From Gp13-AA77 sp035949375 (GTDB lineage Bacteria > Acidobacteriota > Terriglobia > UBA7540), in contig DASZIG010000068.1 in NCBI GenBank assembly GCA_035949375.1, positions 7,477 to 71,476 of the forward strand: a stretch of DNA of 64,000 bases, given 5' to 3'. The position numbers and the translations under genes are program-made. The first letter of the stretch is position 1; each line of letters opens with the position of its first letter. The notes beneath the pieces are model-generated. The model saw only the letters and a list, made by a program, of their open reading frames with translations, was not told the origin of the DNA and ran no database searches. Positions 23,841 through 32,831 of this stretch are shown in pieces.

Positions 23841-26669
23841 CTACTGCGCCGCCCGAGCAGCATTACGCGCAATAAGACCAAACCCTTTGTCGTTGGCGGA
23901 TTTCTCAACCCGCGCCAGAGCCGCCCGGCCCGCGGCGCGGTCGCCGCTTTGCATCTCCACCATGCCAAGCGCCAACTCTGCGTCCAAACTGCGATCCACA
24001 AATCCCAGCCTCTCAGCTTCGGAGCGTACTGCGGCGAGCTCGTCCGCGGCTTCGCGAATTCGTTGAGTTCCCCCGGAAGCGGCGGCGACGCGCGCGACGA
24101 TGATTTCGGCGTCGAAACGCACCGGCTCACTTCGGCCTTTCTGTTCCAAGGAGCGCGCCTGCGCGGAGGCTTTCGCGGCCTGGGAGAGATTGCCCAGTTC
24201 CAGGTACGCGCGCGCCAGCACTGCCTCACCAGCAGCTTCGTCCACCAGCTGTTGTTCGCGACGCACTTCATCGATGGCCGCGGGCAGGTCCGAGACCGCC
24301 TGTTGCGCGTGTCCTTCCTCAATCGCCACGAGGCCGATCTGCATCACGGTCTCGGCGGCGCTGCCCTGCTCCCCGAGCTCCCGACGGGTGCTGAGCGCCT
24401 CCTGGTACTTGCGCGCCGCCTCGGCCAGATCACCCTGCAGATAGGCTACATCGCCGAGGCCGGCGAGCGCGCTCGCCCGCTGGCTCTTGGTGCCGAGATC
24501 CTCCGCGATCGACACGGCCTTCTGATATCGGCTGCGTGCGCCCGCCAGATCGCCCTGGTTCGCGAGCACCAACCCGGTATTGAGAAGTGCCAGGGTTTCA
24601 CCGCCTTTGTCACCGATCTCCCTGAACTTAGCCCCCGAGTCTTCGTACATGCGGCGAGCGGCTCCGAGATCTCCCTGATCGTAGAGGAGGTTGGCCTCAT
24701 TGTTGAGTGCGTTGCCCACGCCGTTCTGATCCCCGACCTCCCGGAAACTGGTGAGTGCCTGGTCATACATCTTCTTCGCGCCGTCCATGTCGCCCTGCTG
24801 CCATTTCAGCAGCGCCACTTGGTTCAAAGATGCTGCCAAGCCGCCCTGGTCGCCCGTGGCCCGGCGAATCCCAAGCGCCTCCTCGTACTTTTGCCGGGCT
24901 CCCGCCAGGTCTCCCTCGTCTCGCAACACCCCGGCCGTCACCTCCAGCGCCTCGGCAACGCTGCCCCGGTCCCCCTTGGACTCAAACGTATTTTGAGCCT
25001 CCTTCAAAACCGTAAGGGCCTTCTGCGATTGTCCCACCTTCCACTGCGCCGTCGCCTCGGCGAGCTGGGCCTGCGCCGCCAGCAGGTTCTCCCCAAGTGA
25101 TTGCGCCTGCGTGACCGCTTTCGAAGCCGCAGACGCCTCACGCTTGAAATCCGACACCGACTCTGCCCAATTGGCCTCGGCCACGTCGATTCGCGGATCC
25201 TGGCCTTCCGGCGGCGGAAGCTGTCGCAGCGCCGTCAGAGTCGCCTGCACGTCATCGCCCTTGCCCACCATGGCTTCGCAGGTCGTCAGAGTGATACCGT
25301 AGTCGAGATTGTCCGGGAAAAGCCCGAATAGCGTATGGTAGACTTCAAGTCCCTGATTCCATTGATTGGAAATCGCGCGGTATCGGCCTTCAATAACCAA
25401 GCGTTCTTCGCGGTTGAGACCGCCGGACAGGTCAAACGCCTTCTTGGCCTCGTCGGCCGCTTTGGCATCATAGCCCAAACCGGAAAGCGCCGAGGCCAGC
25501 GCGGAATGTGCCAAGGGAAACTGAGGATCGGCAGCCACGGCTTTTTGCAGGAGATCCCGAGAATCCAGGTAACTGAAAACTCTAAGCTTAGCCAAACCGT
25601 CGGCGTACAGCTTCGCAACCTCGGCGTTTGACGGCAACTCTGCCCGGACTCCGCGCGCCTCCGGCTCGGGAACATCCCCCACGCTCAGGGCATCGCGCAA
25701 TCGCGTGCCGGCGTGGGAAACCAGGTCGAACAAGCCGGACTCGGTGCCACTTTCGCCGAAGGCCGCCAGCGTCTCACCTGCCCGCGCATCTTGCAGCCGC
25801 AAGTCGACCCTGATCCGCCCGCCACCTTCCGGCCCCAGATCTGTAAACGACCCAAGGACAACGTAGTCCGTCCCCAGGTCATTGCGAATCCGCGTCAGAG
25901 TGTCCTGCGCCAGACTGTCGGAGTTACCGAGAACCAGGTCCATCCTCATGCGGGCGATGTTTTCGCCGGGAATGGCGCGCAACTGCGCGCCGGCGGCAAG
26001 CTCGGACGTGAGCATCTCCGAAAGTGCAGTCGACAGCCAGGCAGCGTCCGGACGGCCCGTAAGGTTCCTGAGTCCGAGGACGGCCACGGATGGCCTCCGC
26101 CGCAATGCTGCACCGGCAAAAGAGGTGCTCCCTTCCTCGGGCGGTCGCCGGGTCCGCAAATAGTAGACGACCGAGGCGGCCGTCACCACGAGCGTGATCA
26201 CGATGGCGGCGAATTGAGCTAAGCTCAGATTTCCCAGGACCTTGGTCTGGGTTTCGGTCTCCTCTTCCTCCTCAACAATGATGGTGGACTTGGTACGTTC
26301 GCGGACGATAAGTTCGGGAATCTCCTCCCATCGCTCGCGAACTGCTGCAACAAAACGGTAACCCCGCCGTGGGAGAGTCTCTATGTAAGGTTTTTCCCCA
26401 ACGCCCTGGCCTAGGGCTTTTCGCAGGGCAGAAACATTCTGCGTGAGGTTGTTTTCCTCGACGATCGTGTCGGGCCAGACCATTTTCATCAGATCGTCTT
26501 TTTCAAGAATCCGCCCGGCAGCCTCAACTAAAACCAAGAGAGTGTCGAAAGCCTTAGGTGTAAGCGGGACGGGCATCGTATCCCGAAAAAGAACCCGGTC
26601 CGTGATATCGATCCGGAAGGGGCCGAACTCGTAAAAGTGCTTGTTGGCCTGGAGGTTAACGGCGTTCAT
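23841..26669 (-). CDS. CadC-like winged-helix regulator with transmembrane helix and TPR domain
   Basis: A 942-residue one-component regulator. Residues ~10-115 are an OmpR/CadC-type winged-helix DNA-binding domain (LTPKAFDTLLVLVEAAGRIL, then LTQNVSALRKALG and YIETLPRRGYRFVA). An acidic linker (VEEEEETETQ) leads to one transmembrane helix near residue 155 (AAIVITLVVTAASVVYYL). Next is a TolB-like domain (PSVAVLGLRNLTGRPDAAWL), followed by many tetratricopeptide repeats of 40-residue period with GDLAGAR and GDMDGAK-type helix starts. It likely senses a periplasmic signal or binds proteins through the repeats while bound to DNA from the membrane. Its targets are unknown; the divergent small gene at 26894 is the nearest candidate. 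The ATG at 26669 begins directly before the winged-helix domain. Confidence 0.92.
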   Translation of the reverse strand: MNAVNLQANKHFYEFGPFRIDITDRVLFRDTMPVPLTPKAFDTLLVLVEAAGRILEKDDLMKMVWPDTIVEENNLTQNVSALRKALGQGVGEKPYIETLPRRGYRFVAAVRERWEEIPELIVRERTKSTIIVEEEEETETQTKVLGNLSLAQFAAIVITLVVTAASVVYYLRTRRPPEEGSTSFAGAALRRRPSVAVLGLRNLTGRPDAAWLSTALSEMLTSELAAGAQLRAIPGENIARMRMDLVLGNSDSLAQDTLTRIRNDLGTDYVVLGSFTDLGPEGGGRIRVDLRLQDARAGETLAAFGESGTESGLFDLVSHAGTRLRDALSVGDVPEPEARGVRAELPSNAEVAKLYADGLAKLRVFSYLDSRDLLQKAVAADPQFPLAHSALASALSGLGYDAKAADEAKKAFDLSGGLNREERLVIEGRYRAISNQWNQGLEVYHTLFGLFPDNLDYGITLTTCEAMVGKGDDVQATLTALRQLPPPEGQDPRIDVAEANWAESVSDFKREASAASKAVTQAQSLGENLLAAQAQLAEATAQWKVGQSQKALTVLKEAQNTFESKGDRGSVAEALEVTAGVLRDEGDLAGARQKYEEALGIRRATGDQGGLAASLNQVALLKWQQGDMDGAKKMYDQALTSFREVGDQNGVGNALNNEANLLYDQGDLGAARRMYEDSGAKFREIGDKGGETLALLNTGLVLANQGDLAGARSRYQKAVSIAEDLGTKSQRASALAGLGDVAYLQGDLAEAARKYQEALSTRRELGEQGSAAETVMQIGLVAIEEGHAQQAVSDLPAAIDEVRREQQLVDEAAGEAVLARAYLELGNLSQAAKASAQARSLEQKGRSEPVRFDAEIIVARVAAASGGTQRIREAADELAAVRSEAERLGFVDRSLDAELALGMVEMQSGDRAAGRAALARVEKSANDKGFGLIARNAARAAQ

Positions 26670-26893
26670 ACAAGATTCACTAAACTTTCAGCGCTTTCTA
26701 AGTACGTTCAAACACGTCCCGCGCTATGGTGGCCGTGTTCGATGGCGGTTGAGAGAGCAAATGTCCGGCAACTGAGCCAACGTGCTGATTCTAGCGAAAG
26801 CGGCCGGACGGTGCAACGCCAAGGGGCTATCAAAAGAGGTAATGCGCCAGCCATAGCCCCAGGGCGCGGAATCCGCCCGACGGGAGACAAGTC

Positions 26894-27154
26894 ATGACGA
26901 CGAGACGAAAAAAGAAGACAACGATCATCACCGAAACCGACCGCCTGCTGATCCTGAACAAGCAGAGCGGGGCGGTCGAAGGCTGGTGCGAAGATTTGGA
27001 CGGATTGGTCGGGATGGTCAGGCCCAGCCGGGCGTCGGCCGTGGCTGCTTTCCGTCTGGGTTCGGTTTACGGGTCTCTTGACCCTAACCGCTTGGAACGC
27101 AACGGGGACGGGCTGCTTCAAGTTTGCCTGGACTCCCTTCTGAAACCGGCCTGA
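26894..27154 (+). CDS. Small putative DNA-binding protein (86 aa)
   Basis: An 86-residue basic protein starting with MTTRRKKKTTIITETDRLL. Its layout (a basic N terminus, ITETDRLLIL, SGAVEGWCE, then a helix-turn-helix-like stretch ending in LLQVCLDSLLKPA) resembles small proteins common in Acidobacteria that pair a zinc-binding knuckle with a MerR/excisionase-like helix. Here the knuckle is degenerate: only one cysteine remains in GWCEDLDGL. That comparison is from memory and not a search. A GGGAG sequence lies shortly before ATG 26894. It precedes an XRE regulator on the same strand by 133 bases. Confidence 0.6.
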   Translation: MTTRRKKKTTIITETDRLLILNKQSGAVEGWCEDLDGLVGMVRPSRASAVAAFRLGSVYGSLDPNRLERNGDGLLQVCLDSLLKPA

Positions 27155-27287
27155 GAGGTTCAGGCCTTTCGTCGCGGGCTCCTGCAAGCGGAGCTGCCGA
27201 CCGTGATCCAACGCGAGCCTTTATAAGGTTCGCCCAACCCGGCCTGGGGCCGGCCAAAGCCAGCGCCAATTCATAAGGGAGAAAGTC

Positions 27288-27671
27288 ATGTCTATCGGTC
27301 AGAGGATCAAAGAGCTTCGGGAGAAGAAGAGCATGTCCCAGGGTGACATCGAAAGGCAGACCGGAATGCTGCGCGGATACATCTCGCGCGTGGAGCACGG
27401 TCACACAGTGCCATCCGTGGAAACGCTGCAGCGGTTTGCGGCGGCGCTCGACGTACCCATGTACCGCCTCTTCTACACGGTCGGAGAGGACCCCGCACCG
27501 GCTGCTGCCGGGGGCAGGCCTGCCTCGACCCTCGAGGAGATCGCCCAGAACGGGGGAACCGAGGGTTCCGAAGCCAGGTTCCTGCTGCAGATCAAGGGGC
27601 TCGTTGGACATATGATCGAGTCCGATCGGGCATTCCTGCTCGACTGCGCCCGCAAGCTGGCGAGCCGGTAA
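27288..27671 (+). CDS. XRE-family helix-turn-helix regulator
   Basis: A 127-residue Cro/CI-type transcriptional regulator. Residues 1-65 form the helix-turn-helix (IGQRIKELREKKSMSQGDIE, GYISRVEHGHTVPSVETLQRFA, then LDVPMYRLFY). The C-terminal half has no recognised sensor domain but ends in a helical segment (IESDRAFLLDCARKLAS). AAGGGAG sits a few bases before ATG 27288. Regulators with this short tail often stand alone; the target is unknown. Confidence 0.9.
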   Translation: MSIGQRIKELREKKSMSQGDIERQTGMLRGYISRVEHGHTVPSVETLQRFAAALDVPMYRLFYTVGEDPAPAAAGGRPASTLEEIAQNGGTEGSEARFLLQIKGLVGHMIESDRAFLLDCARKLASR

Positions 27672-27735
27672 GCGCGCGTCCACCCGTGTGTTCGGCCCAG
27701 AATGGGCCGGGAGCTGCGGGTGGGTCAAGGGGGGT

Positions 27736-27765
27736 ACCGGTCGGTACCGGGGGGAACCGACCGGT
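27736..27765. terminator. Strong hairpin between convergent genes, possible terminator
   Basis: ACCGGTCGGT (27736-27745) and ACCGACCGGT (27756-27765) form a perfect 10-bp stem with a 10-base loop. It lies between the ends of the XRE gene and the convergent aminotransferase gene, a position suited to termination from both sides. There is no T-run, so the function is tentative. Confidence 0.4.
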
Positions 27766-27808
27766 CCGCGCGCAGTCCGCGAGCTCGCTCGCAACCAGGC
27801 GCCCGCCA

Positions 27809-28993
27809 TCAAGGAGCGCGAAGTTTCGCCAGGCGACGGCCGGCTTCATCAAGCGTGGCGTCCGTCTTGGAGAAGCAGAAGCGCACCTGCTGGCGTCCCG
27901 TCGACGGGTCACGGTAGAAGCTGCTTCCGGGCACCACCGCCACACCGATCTCGCTTACCAGATAGCGGGCGAACTGCACGTCATCCGGAAAGCCGAACTC
28001 GGATATGTCCGTCATGACATAGTATGCGCCGTGCGGTTTGTAGCACCGGAAGCCCGCGGCCGTTAATGCTCCGAGCATCCGGTTGCGCCGCCCCTCGTAG
28101 TCGGCCGCGAGTTGTCTATAGTAGTCCTCGGGCAGACGGAGCGCTGTGACTCCTGCTTCCTGCAAGGGCGCCGCCGCGCCCACGGTGAGGAAGTCGTGCA
28201 TCTTGCGCACCGCCGACGAAACCTCTGCCGGAGCGATGGCGTAGCCCACCCGCCACCCGGTCACGCTGTAAGTTTTCGACAGCGCGTTCAGAGTGATCGT
28301 GCGGTCGCGCATTCCAGGAAGCGTGGCCATCGAAACGTGGCGAGTGCCGTCGTAAGTCATATACTGATAGATCTCGTCGGTCACCACGTACGCGTTCGCG
28401 GACAGCGCAACCTCGGCAATCACATCCAGTTCCTCGCGTGAAAACACCTTCCCGGTAGGATTATTCGGCGTATTGAGGATCAGCGCCCGGGTGCGTCCGG
28501 TCACGGCGGCACGCAATTCATCGGGATCGAAGGTCCAGTCGGGCGGGCGGAGACTCACAAAGCGCGGTACAGCGCCGCAGATGATTGCATCCGGCCCGTA
28601 GTTCTCATAAAACGGCTCAAAAACCACCACTTCTTCTCCGGGATCGACCACGGCGAGCAACGAGGCAATCATGGCCTCGGTGGCCCCGCAGGTGACTGTG
28701 ATCTCTCGTTCCGGGTCGACCTCGATCCCCGTGTCCTTGGCGAAGCGCTCGGCGATGGCGCGGCGAAACTCCCGGGCGCCCCAGGTGATTGCATACTGGT
28801 TGATGTCAGCCGTGATGGCGCGCCGGGCCGCTTCCTTCACCTCGGCGGGCGCGGCAAAATCGGGAAAGCCCTGAGCGAGGTTCATGGCCCCGTGCTCGAG
28901 CGCCAAGCGCGTCATTTCACGAATGACGGACTCGGTAAACTGCCCCGCTTTGTGCGAGACGTGATGGGCGCTTACCTGTTCTGCGGCGTTCAT
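27809..28993 (-). CDS. Class I aspartate aminotransferase-like PLP enzyme
   Basis: A 394-residue fold-type I aminotransferase. The PLP lysine is in NALSKTYSVTGWRVGYA, and the NTPNNPTGKVF loop and VTDEIYQYM carry the other cofactor contacts. LAQGFPDFAAPAEV near the N terminus and YYVMTDISEFG near the C terminus are typical of the kynurenine/glutamine-phenylpyruvate aminotransferase group, so a role with methionine, glutamine or aromatic amino acids is plausible. The ATG at 28993 is well placed relative to the conserved N terminus. The VapC gene ends 18 bases upstream on the same strand, so the two may share a transcript by chance. Confidence 0.9.
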   Translation of the reverse strand: MNAAEQVSAHHVSHKAGQFTESVIREMTRLALEHGAMNLAQGFPDFAAPAEVKEAARRAITADINQYAITWGAREFRRAIAERFAKDTGIEVDPEREITVTCGATEAMIASLLAVVDPGEEVVVFEPFYENYGPDAIICGAVPRFVSLRPPDWTFDPDELRAAVTGRTRALILNTPNNPTGKVFSREELDVIAEVALSANAYVVTDEIYQYMTYDGTRHVSMATLPGMRDRTITLNALSKTYSVTGWRVGYAIAPAEVSSAVRKMHDFLTVGAAAPLQEAGVTALRLPEDYYRQLAADYEGRRNRMLGALTAAGFRCYKPHGAYYVMTDISEFGFPDDVQFARYLVSEIGVAVVPGSSFYRDPSTGRQQVRFCFSKTDATLDEAGRRLAKLRAP

Positions 28994-29011
28994 TTCCCTG
29001 TCACGACGTGC

Positions 29012-29407
29012 CTACTGAACTCCCGGCTCAAGATGCAGAACGCGCAGGCGCGCGAGCCTTTGAAAGCCTGCAAAGTCACGATCGCGTGTAACCACCGCGG
29101 TGTCGTGGTCGAGGCAGCTTTGAGCGATAAGCGAATCGGCCAGCTTGGGCCGAAGTCGGTGGCGAAAAAGAAGAGCGCGCAGCCTTCCGACGCGTTCCCA
29201 GTAACCGCTCGTGATCTCGAGCTGCATGATCTCGAGCAGAGACCTTTCCAGGGATGGGCTCAGTTCCGGGTAACTGAGCAACTCCGCGACGGAAGCCGGC
29301 GCGAGCACGAGCAGGCCATCTGCCAGGGCTTGATCCACAAGCTCGACGTCCCGCCCGCGTTCGCCACGAAAATAGGCGACCATGCTGCTGGTGTCTGCGC
29401 AAATCAC
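29012..29407 (-). CDS. vapC: VapC-type PIN-domain ribonuclease toxin
   Basis: A PIN-domain protein of about 131 residues with the four conserved acidic positions: ADTSSM near the start, the glutamate of SVAELLSY, the aspartate of LADSLIAQ and TRDRDF near the end. VapC toxins cut tRNA or rRNA when their antitoxin is degraded. GTG 29407 is preferred because it overlaps the antitoxin stop by 4 bases (GTGA), the usual layout; an in-frame upstream start at 29431 would add eight residues. Confidence 0.88.
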   Translation of the reverse strand: MICADTSSMVAYFRGERGRDVELVDQALADGLLVLAPASVAELLSYPELSPSLERSLLEIMQLEITSGYWERVGRLRALLFRHRLRPKLADSLIAQSCLDHDTAVVTRDRDFAGFQRLARLRVLHLEPGVQ

Positions 29408-29613
29408 TGTTCGCCCCGGATTTCCTGCCACGTCATGCCCAACTTCACCTTCCCGCGCAGGCGCCGCAGCCGGGCGTATGCGTCCCGCGCGGCCAGCAGC
29501 CTCAGTCCCATGCGGACCGTGGGCGTGACGCCGCTCTTCGTCGCCCGCGTAGCTTTTTGCAACAACTCGTCGGGGACGATCACTGTCAGCTTTCGCATCC
29601 GCTCTTTCGCCAT
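29404..29613 (-). CDS. vapB: VapB-like antitoxin
   Basis: A 69-residue basic protein (RKLTVIVPDELLQKATRAT followed by GVTPTVRMGLRLLAARDAY) with the ribbon-helix-helix pattern of antitoxins. The C-terminal part, rich in Arg, Gly and Trp (RRLRGKVKLGMTWQEIR), would wrap the toxin. It is the first gene of the pair and should repress its own promoter with VapC. It starts at ATG 29613. Confidence 0.85.
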   Translation of the reverse strand: MAKERMRKLTVIVPDELLQKATRATKSGVTPTVRMGLRLLAARDAYARLRRLRGKVKLGMTWQEIRGEQ

Positions 29614-29811
29614 GTTCCGATTCTAGGCGCCGGAATGCCGTAGGTCAATACGGCACAAAGGCTGGCATCTGCGAAGGATGATTGGCTTGACAGGTCCACA
29701 ATCTGCGACTCCTGCGGAGCGCCCTCGTCGGGACTCGAGTGGCGCCGCGCAGTTCGACAAGGGCCAGCAGCCGGTGAACGGTGTTCCTCGCGATGACATC
29801 CGGCCGTCGCC

Positions 29812-32199
29812 TTACGAATGCGAACCGCACGGCCTGAACCTCGGACTGCCGGTCATCAGCCGCCGGTAGACCGCGGCGTCGCGAAGCACGGTCTCCACGT
29901 AGGCCCGCGTCTCCGGAAAGGGAATGCTCTCGACGAATGCAGCGTCCTCCGCGTAGGAGTGGCCGTTGAGCCATTCGCGTACTCGGTCCGGGCCGGCATT
30001 GTAGGCGGCCAGCGCCTGCTCCACGTTACCGTTGAAGTCACCCAGAATCTGGGCTAGATAGCTGCACCCCGCTCGCAGGTTGTAACGCGGATCCATCAGA
30101 TTTCCAGCTGCGCGACGATGGCTGAGGTTACGCCGTCCGCCCGGTACGGCGGCCCGGGCGGTGGGTGGCAGCAGTTGCATCAGGCCGCGCGCGCCCGGTC
30201 CCGACACTGCCTTGGCATTGAAGCCCGACTCCTGCCGAATGAGAGCCATCACCAGGTAAGGATCGAGGTGATAAGCGGCCGCGTTCCGTTGCACCAAGTC
30301 CCAAAATACTTCCGGATACAGCAGCGTCCAGATGCCGGCCGGGAGCGCGGAGAAATCGTACTCCGTGTACCCCGGCACCGCCCTCTTGGCGTTATAGGTG
30401 GCGAGGTCATACTTCTCGCCATCACGCTGGACGCTCGCCAAAGCCAGACGCAGCCGCGCGGACTCGGGTCCTGAGCTCTCGGCCTGGAGCCGTGTGCGCA
30501 GATCATGCTCCGCGAGGTCTACGAGTCCAAGCGCGGCCAGAGTCAATCCGGGACGTTCCTCGGTTCCGGGCAATCTCGGGCACACAAGCGCAGGATCAGG
30601 GGGAGGCGCCGCCTTGCTGCGAATCGTTTCAACCTCCGGCGTGAGCACGGTAGCGGCCACAGACGTGCTGATCGTACCGGCTGCCGCGGGCGCTCCGGGC
30701 GCCCCGGGCGTACTCGATTCGCTCAACCGCTTCGCCGCCTGCGCGGCATAGTAGTCGCTGCGAAAGGTCGCGCTCAACAAGGTGTAGATCGCTCGCGCCT
30801 GTGCAGGCCGGCCCTCAAGTTCCTCCAGGCGTCCGACCCAATAAAGCGCCGCCGGTGCCCGAAATGATGTGGGATAACGTCCGAGATAAGCGAGAAAGTC
30901 CTTCTCAGCCCCCTCGCGCTCGCCGCCCACGTACGCGGCCCAGGCCGATTCCCACAGGGCTCTCGGCGCCAGGTCCGAATCGGGAAAAGCGGACGCGAGC
31001 TTTGCGTTGTAGACCGCGCTGCGGCCCCACTCCTCCTGGCGGGTGAAGAAGAAAGCGACCGAGTTGAGCGCCGCGGCATACGAAGGCGATTGTGGATAGA
31101 GTCGCGCCAACCGGTCGAGCTCTGCCAGGGCCGCGGTCTCGTCCCGATTACCTTCGGCCACACGAAGCATCACCAAGCCTCGTTCTGCGTCGAGTTCACC
31201 GGACGGCCAGCCCGGCGCGGCCAGATCCGCCGCGGCCTCACTGGTGCGGCCGAGGTGAGACCAGCAGCGGTCGCGGCCAAGCCGCCACGCGACGGCGGAC
31301 GCGCTCGTGGGATCATCCTTCAGCAGCGCCTCATACTCGCTGAGAGCGGCGGCGTGCCGCCCGCCGTTCTCGAGGGCGCGCGCTCGCGTGGCACGCAAAT
31401 CCTCCGACGGCGCGGAGTAAGACGTACCGAGCTGCCCTTCGAGCCGCTTCAGTGCCGTGCCAGCAGGTCCCGCTTCAGGCGCATTCGGTGATCCGTAGTA
31501 AAGCTCCTGGTAGGCTTGCACCGCGCCCCTTAAATCCGCAGACCCTTCGCGAGCCTGGCCCAACAACAATTCAAGCGGCGGATGTTTGGGGATGTCCGCA
31601 ACCGTGCCGAGCACGTTGACCGCGTCAACTGGCCGATGAGCGCCGATCAGCGACCATGCCAGCAGACGGGTAGCGTCGAGAGCGAGTGTGCTCTGTGGAA
31701 AGCGCGTGGCAAAATCGCCCAGCGCCCGGGCGGCGATCTCCGGCTCATCGGCCAGGCTCGCCGCAGACGCGCGGTAGTACACGGCGTAGTCGCCTAACAC
31801 GAAACCGGTGGCGGCAGCCTGTGCCAGATGATCCATGGCAGGCACGTAGTCCTGAGCTTGATACTCGCGATACCCGAGCGCCAGATAGGCCAGGCCTTTC
31901 GTCTCGCGGTCGCGGGCCGAGGCGGCATAACGCGCAAGCGGCGCCCAGCCCGGCTTGCGATCGGCATGCGCGGCCAGGGCCTTGAGCGCCGCCGGTATGA
32001 GCGTGGGAACGGAAGAGCCGGATTCGACAGCGCGTTGAGAAGCGACGCCCTTGCCGCTCAGCGTGGCCCGCGCCGGGACGAACGCGCACGTCGCCAGCGC
32101 AAGGCATATCTGAAGGGCGACGAGGCAGGCACGACGCCGGGCATACGCACGATCTGGAACGCGATGCCGTCGAGATGCCTTGTTGATCGTAAGGGACAC
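29812..32199 (-). CDS. Soluble lytic murein transglycosylase with TPR-like region
   Basis: An exported enzyme of about 795 residues that cleaves peptidoglycan glycan strands to 1,6-anhydro ends. A signal-like helix (LVALQICLALATCAFV) is followed by ~500 residues of alpha-solenoid repeats, as in Slt70, and a C-terminal SLT domain with the catalytic glutamate in IRQESGFN and the motifs GARGLMQLLP, YNLRAGCSYLAQIL and LAAYNAGPDRV. GTG 32199 is chosen because it lies just after the stop of the upstream methyltransferase and before the signal helix; the open frame extends further upstream only inside that gene. It is the last gene of an apparent bactofilin-methyltransferase-transglycosylase operon, which suggests a role in cell shape or wall remodelling. 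Confidence 0.9.
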   Translation of the reverse strand: MSLTINKASRRHRVPDRAYARRRACLVALQICLALATCAFVPARATLSGKGVASQRAVESGSSVPTLIPAALKALAAHADRKPGWAPLARYAASARDRETKGLAYLALGYREYQAQDYVPAMDHLAQAAATGFVLGDYAVYYRASAASLADEPEIAARALGDFATRFPQSTLALDATRLLAWSLIGAHRPVDAVNVLGTVADIPKHPPLELLLGQAREGSADLRGAVQAYQELYYGSPNAPEAGPAGTALKRLEGQLGTSYSAPSEDLRATRARALENGGRHAAALSEYEALLKDDPTSASAVAWRLGRDRCWSHLGRTSEAAADLAAPGWPSGELDAERGLVMLRVAEGNRDETAALAELDRLARLYPQSPSYAAALNSVAFFFTRQEEWGRSAVYNAKLASAFPDSDLAPRALWESAWAAYVGGEREGAEKDFLAYLGRYPTSFRAPAALYWVGRLEELEGRPAQARAIYTLLSATFRSDYYAAQAAKRLSESSTPGAPGAPAAAGTISTSVAATVLTPEVETIRSKAAPPPDPALVCPRLPGTEERPGLTLAALGLVDLAEHDLRTRLQAESSGPESARLRLALASVQRDGEKYDLATYNAKRAVPGYTEYDFSALPAGIWTLLYPEVFWDLVQRNAAAYHLDPYLVMALIRQESGFNAKAVSGPGARGLMQLLPPTARAAVPGGRRNLSHRRAAGNLMDPRYNLRAGCSYLAQILGDFNGNVEQALAAYNAGPDRVREWLNGHSYAEDAAFVESIPFPETRAYVETVLRDAAVYRRLMTGSPRFRPCGSHS

Positions 32200-32210
32200 G
32201 TTCGGGGCTC

Positions 32211-32828
32211 TCACTTCACCACCAGCACCTCGCGCCAGCCCGAACGAGTGAGGAAAGTCTTCACGCTGCCCGTGGGCAGCAGGCGGTCGATCTCGCGGTT
32301 GCTCAGGGCGGGATACGGAAACGCGACGATGCCTTCGTGCGCGTGCGTCAGACCGGTGAGGCCCTCGAGCGCCCAGTCCGCATCCGCACCCTTCTCCAGG
32401 CGCGGTTCGCGCAGCAGGCAAAACAGAACTCCGCCGGGTTCCATGAGTTTGTGGATTCGCAGGAGCACGTCAGCGAGCGCTTCCCGCGGAAGCAGGTCCA
32501 GCAAGTGCCAGGCGAACACTAGGGACAGCGAGGCCGGAGGAACAAGCGGAAGTTCGGAGAGCAACAACTCAGTGCGGAACGCGGGCGTCTTGCGCGTGCG
32601 GTCCCACAGGTCAGGACGCTTCAAAGACGAGATCAGGTCTCCGCGGTATAAGCGGCCGCTGCGCCCGAGAAGAACGTCCAGCGTCGCCGAGCGCATGGGG
32701 CCGCAGTCGAGTACGTAAGGACGGGGGATGTCCTGCAGGTATTGCCACAGCCAGCGAAGGCCGAAGCTGGGCGGGGGCGCGCCCCGGGGATCGGTACCCG
32801 CATCAGAGCGGCCGGGTCTTGCGAGCAT
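32211..32828 (-). CDS. Class I SAM-dependent methyltransferase-like protein
   Basis: A 205-residue protein with a Rossmann methyltransferase pattern: YVLDCGPMRSATLDVLL (motif I, although the usual GxGxG is degenerate as CGPMRS), LSLVFAWHLLDLLPREALAD (motif IV region) and LRIHKLMEPGGVLFCLL (motif V region). The substrate is unknown. The degenerate SAM loop leaves open that it is a divergent or inactive member. It starts at ATG 32828, only 3 bases after the bactofilin stop, and ends 11 bases before the transglycosylase start, so the three genes look like one operon. Confidence 0.75.
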   Translation of the reverse strand: MLARPGRSDAGTDPRGAPPPSFGLRWLWQYLQDIPRPYVLDCGPMRSATLDVLLGRSGRLYRGDLISSLKRPDLWDRTRKTPAFRTELLLSELPLVPPASLSLVFAWHLLDLLPREALADVLLRIHKLMEPGGVLFCLLREPRLEKGADADWALEGLTGLTHAHEGIVAFPYPALSNREIDRLLPTGSVKTFLTRSGWREVLVVK

Positions 32829-32831
32829 GGC

